Positions 18,580 to 27,068 of a DNA stretch of 64,000 bases are shown here, piece by piece (position 1 is the first letter of the stretch; every line of letters starts with the position of its first letter). The notes beneath the pieces are model-generated. The model was not told the origin of the DNA. It searched no databases and saw nothing but the letters and a program-made list of their open reading frames with translations. The DNA is from Paenibacillus_V sp046244365. Its GTDB lineage: Bacteria; Bacillota; Bacilli; Paenibacillales; NBRC-103111. A program made the position numbers and the translations under genes. Location: the NCBI RefSeq assembly GCF_046244365.1, contig NZ_CP176395.1, forward strand, positions 1,426,001 through 1,490,000, written 5' to 3'.

Positions 18580-18804
18580 TTACATTTCAACCTCGTAGGT
18601 ATCCCTCTTACGCAAGATGAATCTTGCTCCTCTCGTCACCACATACCAATCGTGATCCAGCTCCATTCGGCAAGGAACCCCCATATCCCCCAGGCGCATC
18701 TCGAACCATTCACCGCAATGAAGACCATACGTTTGGCCTCCCAGATGAACGACCCACCGTTCCCCTTCCCGATCATACGTCATTTTTGACCATTTATGCT
18801 TCAT
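18580..18804 (-). CDS. DUF5348 protein of a transposon
   Basis: A 74-residue protein (MKHKWSKMTYDREGERWVVH...) with the compact beta-rich look of DUF5348, a small protein regularly found after an ExeA-type ATPase in transposons of this kind. It overlaps the ATPase gene by four bases, so the two form an operon on the minus strand. Its function is not known to me; its place suggests a transposition accessory. Confidence 0.7.
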   Translation of the reverse strand: MKHKWSKMTYDREGERWVVHLGGQTYGLHCGEWFEMRLGDMGVPCRMELDHDWYVVTRGARFILRKRDTYEVEM

Positions 18805-19601
18805 GGCAGTTCACCTTGGATGACGTGCTTCACCATGTGATCGTCAATAATCCGGCGTTTATGCTGCGCGCCATAGATTAAACTGTGGGTACAAACCTTG
18901 TTAATCAGCCGCGCTGAGCCGCTGGAGAAGCGGTAAACTTCATCGACAGCTCCGTCAGAAAAAATGTCATGCTGCGTGCCGGCATACGCCAAATGCCGTT
19001 TCACGTATTCTCCGGTTTGAGCCCGGTCATAATGTAGCAGTTTGCATTGTAGATCGATTCGCTGACGGATCGCCGCGTAAGCTTGTAGACGAAGCCGTTC
19101 CCAGAGTTCGCTTTGTCCGACCAGGATCAGTGCCATGGGACTTTGCGCATCCATTTTGAAGTTCAGGAGGAACCGCACCTCTTCGAGCATTTCCCGATCC
19201 AGCAAGTGGGCTTCGTCCACGACAACAACCGGCAGCAGACGATGAATACCGCGCATGAGTTCAATCTCCCGGTGCAATTGCCGCTTGGCGTCGCCGCGGT
19301 AGAACTTCGACTCGCACCCGAGTTGCTCGAGCATCCCTTTGTAAAAGTGGCGAGGCGTTAACTTGGAATCCGACAAATACAAGATTTTGTACTTCGCTGC
19401 ATCAAGCGCCGACGTAAACCGGCGAATGGTCGTCGTTTTTCCAGTTCCGCAATCGCCGGTGATGACGGCAAAGAGTTGACGTTCCGCAGCGTACTCAAGT
19501 CTTCCCAGCGTTTCCTCCAGCATGACCGACGGGTAGAGCTCCTCGGTGGGAATATCCCGCGAAAAAGGGGTTCGGCTGAGCTCGTAAAACGACTCAAACA
19601 T
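18801..19601 (-). CDS. ExeA-type AAA ATPase, transposon accessory (TniB/TnsC-like)
   Basis: 266 residues, start ATG at 19601 after GAGGGG. Walker A is GDCGTGKTTT, Walker B VVVVDEAHLL, followed by sensor segments (LILVGQSEL) and a helical lid. ATPases of this group pair with DDE transposases and direct them to target DNA, as MuB, TniB and TnsC do. The gene overlaps the end of the transposase gene by eight bases. It looks intact, although its partner transposase is truncated. Confidence 0.85.
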   Translation of the reverse strand: MFESFYELSRTPFSRDIPTEELYPSVMLEETLGRLEYAAERQLFAVITGDCGTGKTTTIRRFTSALDAAKYKILYLSDSKLTPRHFYKGMLEQLGCESKFYRGDAKRQLHREIELMRGIHRLLPVVVVDEAHLLDREMLEEVRFLLNFKMDAQSPMALILVGQSELWERLRLQAYAAIRQRIDLQCKLLHYDRAQTGEYVKRHLAYAGTQHDIFSDGAVDEVYRFSSGSARLINKVCTHSLIYGAQHKRRIIDDHMVKHVIQGELP

Positions 19602-19922
19602 CGCGGTTCCCCTCTTTCCGAACCGTTCGGTAGGACACGGCGGGAGCCTGCTGTTCATAACGATGCTTTTCATGACGCTTGGCTCCGCGCAGAAGACGCG
19701 AGGTGTCCGCCGGTTCTTTCTGCATGTGATCCGGCAGCGACGGGCGCTTTCCGGATCGTTCCCCGATGACTAGCTCGCGGGCCTTCCAAGGCGTGTGTCC
19801 CTCGGATTCGATCGTTACTTCCGTGATGTCTGCAGGGTCATAGACCACCTGAACGGTTCGCCCGATGAACAGGATGCCGACCTCATATTTTTTGCCCATA
19901 AAGCTGATGCATCCGGCTTTTG
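19594..19922 (-). pseudogene. C-terminal remnant of a DDE transposase (Mu/TniA type)
   Basis: On the minus strand the frame reads KAGCISFMGKKYEVG, then GRTVQVVYDPADITEVTIE, the beta-barrel domain that follows the catalytic core in Mu and TniA-like transposases. Everything upstream of about 19922, including the DDE core, is missing and replaced by the end of another element. The ExeA and DUF5348 genes that follow are what remains of the same transposon. It is not expected to move by itself. Confidence 0.7.
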
Positions 19923-19938
19923 AATATTTTAATGCTAG

Positions 19939-20010
19939 AGAGCCACTGAGTTAATCGTTGAGAGCCACCGTGTTAAAAAATAGAGCCACGATGTTAATTT
20001 CGAGAGCCAC
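19939..20010 (+). repeat. Four AGAGCCAC sites spaced 21-22 bases
   Basis: AGAGCCAC stands at 19939, 19961, 19982 and 20003, each of the first three followed by a GTTAA-like ending. The spacing equals two turns of the helix, so the sites face one side of the DNA. They lie just ahead of istA and are best read as transposase-binding sites at the left end of the IS21-type element. A single related site (GAGCCATCGTGTTA) occurs near 18461. Confidence 0.6.
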
Positions 20011-20085
20011 CCCTGTTTCTATTCGCTAGAATGGAGAGATGTGCCGCTGGAAGCAGCGCACAAATACACAGTGGGAGGTCACAGA

Positions 20086-20960
20086 ATGACCAAGTATCGA
20101 GAAATCATCAGGCTAAGCAGCATGGGCTTAAGCCAGCGAAGCATTGCATCTAGTTGCCAGTGTTCGCGAAACACCGTATCAGAGGTGTTGACCCGTGCAA
20201 ACCAGAAGGAGATTACATGGCCGCTACCAGAAGACTTGCTGGAAGCGGACTTGCAGCTTCTGCTATTCCACGAAAAAGCGCAAGCCTCATCGCATTCAAG
20301 GAAGCTACCGGATTGCGAGCATATTCATCGTGAGTTAGCCAAGAGTGGTGTTACCCTTAGCCTGCTTTGGAGCGAATATTGCGAAGTGTGCCGCTTAAAT
20401 CAGGAGATCCCCTTAAAGTACACCCAATACTGCAATTACTACCGAAAGTATGCTGCCGTTACTAAGGCGACGATGCACATTCAAAGAAAACCAGGTGATC
20501 AATTGGAGGTCGACTGGGCCGGTCAGACGGCTCAGATTGTAGATAAGGACACCGGAGAAATCCTTCCTGTCTACGTTTTCGTTGCCGCTTTATCGAGTAC
20601 CCAGTATGCCTATGTGGAAGGCTTCCTCTCCCAGAATCAAGAGTGCTGGATCGCTGCCCATGTGAACGCATTTAACCACTTCGGCGGAGTCCCCAAAGTC
20701 TTAGTGCCAGATAACCTCAAAACGGGTGTGGATAAGGCTTCTTGGTACTCGCCCGTGATCAACAAAACGTACCATGATATGGCAGAGCACCACGGAACTG
20801 CCGTTGTACCTGCTCGCGTTCGCAAGCCGAAGGATAAGCCGACTGTAGAAGGAATTGTGGGTAACATCTCAACCTGGATTATCGCCGCGTTACGGAACCA
20901 AACCTTCTTCACGCTTTCTGAATTGAACGTAGCCATATCGGACAAGCTGAATAGTTTTAA
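20086..20960 (+). pseudogene. istA: IS21-family transposase IstA, C-terminally truncated
   Basis: Start ATG 20086 after GGGAGGT. An N-terminal helix-turn-helix (MGLSQRSIASSCQCSRNTV) is followed by the DDE core: DWAGQTAQ (first Asp), VPDNLKTGV (second Asp) and KPTVEGIV (Glu). About 290 residues are clear IstA; full proteins are nearer 500. Homology stops near KLNSFN at about 20960, where another transposon remnant begins. No istB follows, so the element is dead. Confidence 0.8.
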
Positions 20961-21732
20961 TAGCCTCTACGAAGTCGCAGATCAATGGCATCACAGAGGG
21001 AATTGACAAACGCACCATCGGCTATAAGCGCCGCGAAGAAGCGTTACTCCCGGCTCCGCAAGTGATTGCGTCCGTGCCATTGCCGCTGGTGTCTCAGCCT
21101 CTTATGCCTTAATGGACAGTTGGTTTACCCATGCCCCGCTCATTAAGGAAATCCTGAATCGTGGACTTCATGTCATCGGCATGATTAAAAATGACAACAA
21201 GCGATACCTCGTGAACGGAAGTCAGCTATCCCTGAAAGAGCTGTATTTCGCGGCTCCGCGAGTAGAAGGAAAGAACACCAACATCCTTCGATCGATCCGG
21301 ACAGAGTTGGTTCCAGGTATCCCTGTCCTCGTGGTGTTTATTCGGCATCGTACGAAAAAGAATGAATGGCTGGCCATTCTCTCAACAGACCTGACCTTAA
21401 CGGTCGAGAAAGTCATCCAGATCTACTCCACGCGTTGGGACATCGAGGTTTTCTTTAAGTGCGCGAAATCCTTGTTGCGCTTGCAAAAGGAGTTTCAAGG
21501 GCTCTCGTATGACTTGCTCGTTAGCCATACGACGATTGTATTTTCCAGGTACATTCTGCTTGCGTGGCAGCATCGGCAAAGCACCGATCAGCGCACACTT
21601 GGCGGTTTGTTTTATTTGTTATGCGATGAGGTCAGCACCTTGGACTGGGTGGTAGCCTTAAATCAACTTTTCGATTTAATCAATGAAGTAGCCACAAAGG
21701 CAAACAGGAAGTTCTCAAAACTAGGACTGTAA
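20961..21732 (+). pseudogene. IS4-like transposase fragment with frameshift
   Basis: In one frame GITEGIDKRTIGYKRREEALLPAP (cut at 21090 or so), then one base out of frame RAIAAGVSASYALMDSWFT and on through LLRLQKEF to the end at 21732. One lost base near 21090 explains the shift. The DSWF Asp and the later segment WDIEVFFK (with its Glu) are typical of DDE_Tnp_1 transposases. The N-terminal half is missing. It abuts the broken istA. Confidence 0.7.
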
Positions 21733-22272
21733 CTCCCTCTGTTTCAGTAGCTCCTGGTATTTCGGGCTGGTGCTATGACTCCCCTAATCCGAATGAATGA
21801 AAGCATCCTCGTGCGCCTCTGACCTCTTGGTCCATGAGTGCGTCAATCGTGTCAGTACCACTAGCCAGAGAGAGCCGATTGGACAGATGACAGAATATCG
21901 CCTGTCGAGACATCCTGTATGGTCGACAAATAATTCATCTCTGTTCGGCCATATGAGAGATAGGTGATATCCGTAAGTAACGCGAGCCCAATCAGTTTAC
22001 TTTATTGGCCACTTTTCTTTTTGGGCTAAAGAAGAAATCGTCTTCTTTAGCCCAGTTTTGATGGTACAGTCCATTTGGCTCGGTTCACCTAAAAAGTAAT
22101 CGATTATAAAACAATTTCTTCGATTGCATGACTTACATATTTTTATAATTAGTTTTAATAACTCAAACTTCGCAGCTTGAAATAGGCAGATAAGCCTTAA
22201 GATAACTGGGCAAACCTGCGATCCATTGTTGGAGTTGACTTTTAACCATGTTCAGACGCGGGAACGGTTGGG
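21733..22272 (-). pseudogene. Decayed IS3-type transposase fragment and unassigned DNA
   Basis: Around 21890-22010 the minus strand reads LALLTDITYLSYGRTEMNYLST, matching the catalytic start of IS150-like OrfB proteins (usually VTDITYLPYG...). The rest is too eroded to follow. From about 22010 to 22272 nothing is recognisable. Confidence 0.5.
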
Positions 22273-22288
22273 CCCCCCCCCCCCCCCC
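22273..22288. repeat. Homopolymer of 16 C
   Basis: An uninterrupted C run (22273-22288) directly before the IS3 OrfB tail. Runs this long are unstable and also prone to assembly error, so the length is uncertain. Confidence 0.8.
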
Positions 22289-22470
22289 AAGAATCGTTTT
22301 TCGACCACATGAAGGACCACGTAAATAATGGCTGTTTTACATCTTTGCATGAGCTACAACGTGAGAAAAACCGCTACATCCATTATTACTACAACAACCA
22401 CAGGTAGGTATCAATGGGGATTACAAAGAGGCCCCTTGTTCAATACAGGAATCATCTTTCGTCGGCCGTC
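22289..22470 (+). pseudogene. IS3-family OrfB C-terminal fragment
   Basis: ESFFDHMKDHVNNGCFTS, LHELQREKNRYIHYYYNNHR and QWGLQKRPLVQYRN can be read with one interruption near 22407. This is the end of an IS150-type integrase, whose consensus ends YNNxRYQWGLKKMTPxxYR. Orientation is opposite to the IS3 piece near 21.9 kb, so two copies or an inversion are involved. Confidence 0.65.
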
Positions 22471-23478
22471 TAGATGTTCATTAGCACTCTTTTTTTAAGT
22501 GTCCTTGACAAAGGAGCCAGTTCAATTTGTGCCACTGTCCGAACGACTTTTTTCTATTATCTCAAAATGGGTATGTAGAAGTAGCCATCGGTGCCTCGCC
22601 TTCACACTTCAAACCCGAACTCTCCTGTTAAAAACGAATATGTGTGTCAAATCCGCGATTGAATTTGGTCTGGCTAGCCTCTTGACTAGTTCAAGATACG
22701 CGGGAAACGAAGCTGCGATTTAGTCACCATAGTCCATGGTACCGCATTTATATGTGCAGTCCGTCTTAAAGGTAGATCCGATAAAGGACTGGGCTAAAAA
22801 GCTCCCCAAAATGAGCAAGTATGTTTACACCTAATCATTTCCACTAGACAATGATTTTTCATAGAATCAGGAGCACGTGATGTATTCAAACATGCGCTTC
22901 CAAGCTTGTCCGCTCGTCGTAAGCTTCCTTCTTCAGAACGCTATGGAACATTCGATATACAAATTTGTCGTAATGACAGTCTTTGGCTTTCTTAGCTACC
23001 TGCAATGACACGGAACAGGGGCTGCGAACCTCCCTTGTCTATGAGGATTTTGAATAGGTTGGTTCACTTCTTGAAAAACAACCTGAAGCAAGAACATTGG
23101 AAGTGCATCCAGCCTTCTCGAGAGGCCGGGTACCGTTGATGGATATCAAACCAGTAACTGTTTCTGTAATTCTTTTTCAGAGACGAAGGTGTTCCTCAAT
23201 TTCTTTAGGGTTGAGATGCTGGGACAACTGCATTGATTTTATATAAGAGTGGAGGAATATGGAATGTGGTCGGCAGCGTCCCTGGCATTACAAGGAGCTA
23301 CCTGAGTGATGTTGTAGGGATTAGATCTCATCAGGTTGAAAAATGATTGTTTTTTGTGAATGTAACAGTCGTAACTAATACCAAAATTATGCTGTCATTA
23401 TATATTACTAGGTTAAATGCTATTAATAAATAATATAGTTAATAATATACAATAAATATATATTGTAGAAAATAATTG
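22471..23478. other. About 1 kb without a recognisable gene
   Basis: Short open stretches only, none with a ribosome site or a recognisable product. It probably contains further transposon debris. Composition becomes strongly AT-rich after about 23330, toward the lasso cluster. Confidence 0.5.
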
Positions 23479-23508
23479 TTTACAAAATGAGTTATTATGG
23501 TATATATT
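23449..23508 (+). promoter_or_regulatory. Putative promoter and dyad before the lasso operon
   Basis: TTTACA (23479-23484), an 18-base spacer and TATATT (23503-23508) form a plausible sigma-A promoter about 40 bases before the first gene. Upstream ACAAT...ATTGT (23450-23467) is a short dyad that could bind a regulator. No regulator gene is seen in the cluster. Confidence 0.5.
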
Positions 23509-23549
23509 CTATTTTGTTATATATTTTACATATTAAGTATAAATAAGGG

Positions 23550-23825
23550 GTGGTTAATATAAAAAAGGATTACTTAGTTTCTTCTTTTGCTAGATCTTCA
23601 ATCGATCAAGGTGAGTTCATCATACTCAATATGAAAACTGGTAAATTCTTTGGCTTAGATTCTGTTGGTTCAGATATGTGGAGACTCCTTGAATTAAAGT
23701 TTGGTACACAAAAAATAATAGAACAATTGAAGTTAGAATATGATGTACCTGAAGAAACGCTCAATAAAGATATTATGGAATTATTCTTAAAAATGGAAAA
23801 AGAGGAGCTAATTTATAGAGTATGA
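23550..23825 (+). CDS. Lasso peptide B1: PqqD-like leader-recognition protein
   Basis: 91 residues with the PqqD/RRE fold pattern: SSIDQGEFIILNMKTGKFF, LDSVGSDMWRLLE and EYDVPEETLNKDIMELF. In lasso pathways B1 binds the leader peptide and presents the precursor to the B2 protease and the cyclase. The start is uncertain: GTG 23550 overlaps the AAGGGG that would be its ribosome site, but no better start is present. The end overlaps B2 by four bases, so the genes are coupled. Order here is B1-B2-C-A-A-A, while many clusters have A first. Confidence 0.85.
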   Translation: MVNIKKDYLVSSFARSSIDQGEFIILNMKTGKFFGLDSVGSDMWRLLELKFGTQKIIEQLKLEYDVPEETLNKDIMELFLKMEKEELIYRV

Positions 23826-24250
23826 TATATTCAGCAAAATGGTCTTTTCAGTTTATAAGAGTGTACTTATCTCTCATATATTTTGATATTATGCTACGAA
23901 AAAAAGGTTTCGAATGGTTATTTATGAAGTATACAAAAATCTATAGTAAAAATAATGATGTCACTATTTCTCCAAACAATAATCAGGATGTAATTAAACT
24001 ATTAATCCTAATAGATAAGATCTGTACAATGTATCCTTTTGAAGCGCAATGCTTACATCGATCATTTTTAGGTTACAGGTATATTAGAAAACAGTTTGGG
24101 ATACCGGTGGACTTGGTAATTGGAGTTAGAAAGTTTCCGTTCTATGCACATGCATGGTTAAAACTACGAGATAAAAATGTTAATGAATCAGATGAATTTA
24201 CGAGAGATTTAATAGTAATTTTGTCTTCATCTGAAGGAGAGAAGCGATGA
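23822..24250 (+). CDS. Lasso peptide B2: leader protease (transglutaminase-like)
   Basis: 142 residues. The catalytic Cys is Cys77 in FEAQCLHRS and the His is His110 in YAHAWLKL, which is the Cys-His layout of lasso B2 proteins; an Asp follows near residue 125. B2 cuts the leader from the precursor so that the new N-terminus can be cyclised. Both ends overlap neighbours by four bases. The N-terminal helix-rich part (residues 1-50) matches the usual B2 shape. Confidence 0.87.
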   Translation: MIYSAKWSFQFIRVYLSLIYFDIMLRKKGFEWLFMKYTKIYSKNNDVTISPNNNQDVIKLLILIDKICTMYPFEAQCLHRSFLGYRYIRKQFGIPVDLVIGVRKFPFYAHAWLKLRDKNVNESDEFTRDLIVILSSSEGEKR

Positions 24251-26052
24251 AGTGTTTTATTTGTACCTTTAATTTAAATGGACAAAAAATGGAAACGCAT
24301 GATTTAAAAAAAATGGAAAATTCGGTTGAGTATGCTGGCACATACTCATTGAAGGTAGATAGTTTTATGGATGAAAACGGAGGGATGGTTGTCTCTTCTC
24401 CAAGTCATTTTAATGAAACTACAAAAATATATAAAATTAACAGTTTATGTATAGTTGGTGATATTCGAATTGACAATAGATATGATGTTGTTGAAGTTTT
24501 TAAGCTAACCGAATATTGGAAAGTTAAAAGTGATGAAATGATATTTCTACATCTATATGATTTGTATGGAAAAACTTTTCTTTCAAAAATAGTTGGTGAG
24601 TATTCATTTGTGATCTGGGATTCAAATCAACAGCATATATTTGCTGCGCGCGATCAAATGGGAATAAAAACACTTTACTGGATTAAAAATAATGATGAAG
24701 TTTGTATTGCTAGTGATATAGCCTTATTAAAGGATAAGTTCTCACCATATAATATAAACAAAGAATACTTTTATGAATATTATCTTTGCAATGGCTCCAT
24801 CGATTCTTTTATTACTCCTTTCAAACAGGTTAATCGGCTGCCAAGTGCAAATTGGATGACAGTAAAAAACGGTGAATTGAAAGTAGAACAGTACTGGGAT
24901 ATTACAGAGAATAATTCAGAAATCTCTTATCCTACAGAGCGACAATATGAAGAACAATTTCTACAACTATTAGAAAAGTCCGTTGAATGTCGACTAGACA
25001 AGTCGAGTGAGAATGCGGTGTTAATGAGTGGAGGTTTAGATTCGACTTCTGTATATGCAATAGCTAACTCTCTTCTAAAGAAGAACTATAGCAAGGCAAC
25101 AGTTTATCCTGTTTGTGGTATTTTTGATAAATACTTAGAGTGTGATGAAAGGGAATATATTACCCCTATTCTTAAGATGCATAATCAAGAAGCTGTCTAT
25201 CATATTTGTGATGAAAATATTTCTTTCAGAGATTTTCCAGACGATTCACCATGGAGTTACGAACCGTTTGTAAATTCTGCTACATTTGCATTTACAAATT
25301 CATTAATTCATAGAGCTAAAATCAGTGGTGCAACTAATATATTAACAGGGTATGGAGGGGATCATGTACTTGGAGGAACCGAATTGGTAATTGCGGATCT
25401 TGTTGGGAAATATAGTATAGTGGAGGCGTTAAGACATTCAGCGGATTTTGCAAAAAAATGTAGGTTTTCTGCACTTCATATTTTTTGGAATAGAGGGCTA
25501 GCACCGCATTTCAAGCGAGGATTTTACAAAGAAATTATACAAAACCGTAATCAGGAATTTATTCATAAGCTCGATCAAGTGGAATCATTTAATCAAAAGG
25601 AATTTATTAGGCAAATTATTGGGACAAGAGCAAGGTTGTATACAGAAAGAGTTATAGCCCCTATTGATGGCGTGAATATACAAAATCCATTTCTTGATCG
25701 GAGACTAGTTGAGTATTTATTCCGTATTCCAGGATGGACGCGTTGGGTAGGAGGGAGAACAAAATATATTCTTAGAAAAGCCATGGTGGATTACCTTCCT
25801 CCTGAGGTTCTATGGCGAGTCAATAAAACGCGTCATGTACCTCTTACATATAAAGGGATTCAAGATGGTTGGGCTAATTTATATTCAGTGCTAAAAAAAG
25901 GAAGAGTTACTGAGTTTGGTTGGATCAATAAAGATGACTGGTTAGATCTATTGCATCGATGGCGTCAAGGCCAAGAGATAAGAGATGACACATATCTATT
26001 GGCCGCAATTGAAATATGGTTATACCGTTTGGAGAATCATCTGAATAAATGA
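24247..26052 (+). CDS. Lasso cyclase C (asparagine-synthase-like)
   Basis: 601 residues in two domains. The N-terminal part resembles the class II amidotransferase domain of asparagine synthetase but begins MKCFICTF, without the Cys at position 2 needed to hydrolyse glutamine, as in other lasso C proteins. The C-terminal domain has SGGLDST at about 262-268, the ATP-binding loop, and GYGGDHVLGG near 370. The enzyme adenylates the side-chain acid of the core (expected Glu8) and closes the macrolactam with the N-terminal amine. It overlaps B2 by four bases and is followed by three precursor genes. Confidence 0.88.
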   Translation: MKCFICTFNLNGQKMETHDLKKMENSVEYAGTYSLKVDSFMDENGGMVVSSPSHFNETTKIYKINSLCIVGDIRIDNRYDVVEVFKLTEYWKVKSDEMIFLHLYDLYGKTFLSKIVGEYSFVIWDSNQQHIFAARDQMGIKTLYWIKNNDEVCIASDIALLKDKFSPYNINKEYFYEYYLCNGSIDSFITPFKQVNRLPSANWMTVKNGELKVEQYWDITENNSEISYPTERQYEEQFLQLLEKSVECRLDKSSENAVLMSGGLDSTSVYAIANSLLKKNYSKATVYPVCGIFDKYLECDEREYITPILKMHNQEAVYHICDENISFRDFPDDSPWSYEPFVNSATFAFTNSLIHRAKISGATNILTGYGGDHVLGGTELVIADLVGKYSIVEALRHSADFAKKCRFSALHIFWNRGLAPHFKRGFYKEIIQNRNQEFIHKLDQVESFNQKEFIRQIIGTRARLYTERVIAPIDGVNIQNPFLDRRLVEYLFRIPGWTRWVGGRTKYILRKAMVDYLPPEVLWRVNKTRHVPLTYKGIQDGWANLYSVLKKGRVTEFGWINKDDWLDLLHRWRQGQEIRDDTYLLAAIEIWLYRLENHLNK

Positions 26053-26121
26053 AATATCTGTGAAATATCTAATGATGATTATAATTTTGTGTACCTGAGA
26101 GAGAAAACCTGGAGGATTAAA

Positions 26122-26346
26122 ATGAAAAAATATGAAGCGCCAATTATTATTGAATATGGAAAGTCAAAGGATCTTATTAAAGGTAACTGTAGTTGGGGAG
26201 CAGAAAATTGGACACTAGATTTGACTGATTGGTATCACTATGACTGGTATCATTGTTATATGAATAATTGTGTTGTAGACACTCTTTGTGTTCCATTGGG
26301 TCACGGAAATGAAGACACTTGTGCAGTTCATAATGACTGTAATTAA
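26122..26346 (+). CDS. Lasso precursor A1 with a 54-residue, six-cysteine core
   Basis: 74 residues; ATG 26122 follows GGAGGAT. Residues 1-20 form a lasso leader that fits YxxPxLxxxGxxxxxTxG (Tyr4, Pro7, Ile9, Gly13), except that Ile19 replaces the usual Thr at position -2. Cutting after Lys20 gives a core that starts GNCSWGAEN, so Gly1 and Glu8 can close an eight-residue ring, the most common lasso ring size. The core is 54 residues, far longer than normal lasso peptides of about 15-30. Cysteines fall at core positions 3, 25, 30, 36, 47 and 53: one in the ring and five in the tail. Confidence 0.8.
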   Translation: MKKYEAPIIIEYGKSKDLIKGNCSWGAENWTLDLTDWYHYDWYHCYMNNCVVDTLCVPLGHGNEDTCAVHNDCN

Positions 26347-26398
26347 GACTACATCTTCTGGTTAACTGTGAATCAATTATGAAAAGGAGGTGAGAAAA

Positions 26399-26626
26399 AT
26401 GAAACAATATGCGACTCCACAATTGGTTGAATATGGTGCGTCAAAAAGCCTCATTAAAGGAAACTGTAATTGGGGTAACGAAAATTTCGCTCTGGATAAA
26501 TCTGGATACTGGCAGTATGATTGGTATTATTGCTATTTTAAGAATATGTGCCACGTCACGACATTATGTGTTCCACTTGGAGGTGGAAATAATGATGAGT
26601 GTTCTGTAGATAGTGACTGCAAATAG
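26399..26626 (+). CDS. Lasso precursor A2 with a 55-residue, six-cysteine core
   Basis: 75 residues; ATG 26399 stands eight bases after AAAGGAGG. The leader MKQYATPQLVEYGASKSLIK has Tyr4, Pro7, Leu9 and Gly13 and again Ile at -2. The core starts GNCNWGNEN with Gly1 and Glu8. Cysteines at core positions 3, 25, 31, 37, 48 and 54 match A1 apart from one-residue loop differences. The middle segment shared with A1 (YDWY, CVPLG) suggests a common fold, with the acidic end ECSVDSDCK finishing on Cys-Lys. Confidence 0.8.
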   Translation: MKQYATPQLVEYGASKSLIKGNCNWGNENFALDKSGYWQYDWYYCYFKNMCHVTTLCVPLGGGNNDECSVDSDCK

Positions 26627-26649
26627 TTTAGGAAGGAAGGTTTAGTCAA

Positions 26650-26877
26650 ATGAAAAAGTACATGTCGCCAAAGTTAGTCCAATACGGAAGTTCAAAAGAT
26701 TTAATTAAGGGAAATTGCAGCTGGGGAACTGAAAACGTTTCATTTGATAAAACTGGGTATTACGAGTATCTCGCTTGGACTTGTATTCCGGGTTACCAAA
26801 TATGTGATGTACTAGATCATTGCGCTGCTAGCAGGCCAGCCGATGAGTGTGTCGAATACCGGATAGATTGCGTATAG
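26650..26877 (+). CDS. Lasso precursor A3, divergent tail, six cysteines
   Basis: 75 residues; ATG 26650 follows AGGAAGG. The leader MKKYMSPKLVQYGSSKDLIK is nearly that of A1. The core starts GNCSWGTEN (Gly1, Glu8, ring Cys3). The tail differs from A1 and A2 (no YDWY, no CVPLG) but keeps five cysteines and a Cys next to the C-terminus (RIDCV). So leader, ring and cysteine number are kept while the loops diverge, which is the pattern of a diversifying peptide family. Confidence 0.78.
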   Translation: MKKYMSPKLVQYGSSKDLIKGNCSWGTENVSFDKTGYYEYLAWTCIPGYQICDVLDHCAASRPADECVEYRIDCV

Positions 26878-26897
26878 CTTAACTTGTTTTAGATTAC

Positions 26898-26931
26898 AAC
26901 TAAAACTAAAACTAAAACTAAAACTAAAACT
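26898..26931 (+). repeat. AACTAA hexamer tandem repeat
   Basis: Five and two-thirds exact copies of AACTAA between the precursor genes and the redox genes. Such tracts change length easily; here it would alter spacing or transcript structure between the two halves of the cluster. A TTTGGCGGTATA / TATACCACCAAA dyad follows near 26970-26999. Confidence 0.75.
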
Positions 26932-27068
26932 CTCTCTCATGTACACAGTTATTCAATAGCACTTCTTTATTTGGCGGTATAGGATATATACCACCAAATA
27001 TGAGGGGTGCTTTAATTGTGATTTGCATAGTTGTATTCATACGAAATTACTTGAAGGAAGGCAAATAA

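Noticed and set aside
23550..26052. Sactipeptide or other PqqD-dependent RiPP instead of lasso
   Set aside because: No radical-SAM gene is present, and B2 protease plus asparagine-synthase-like cyclase are specific to lasso pathways.
26393..26609. Alternative frame over the second lasso precursor
   Set aside because: It lacks leader, ring and cysteine pattern; the frame at 26399 has all three and the ribosome site.
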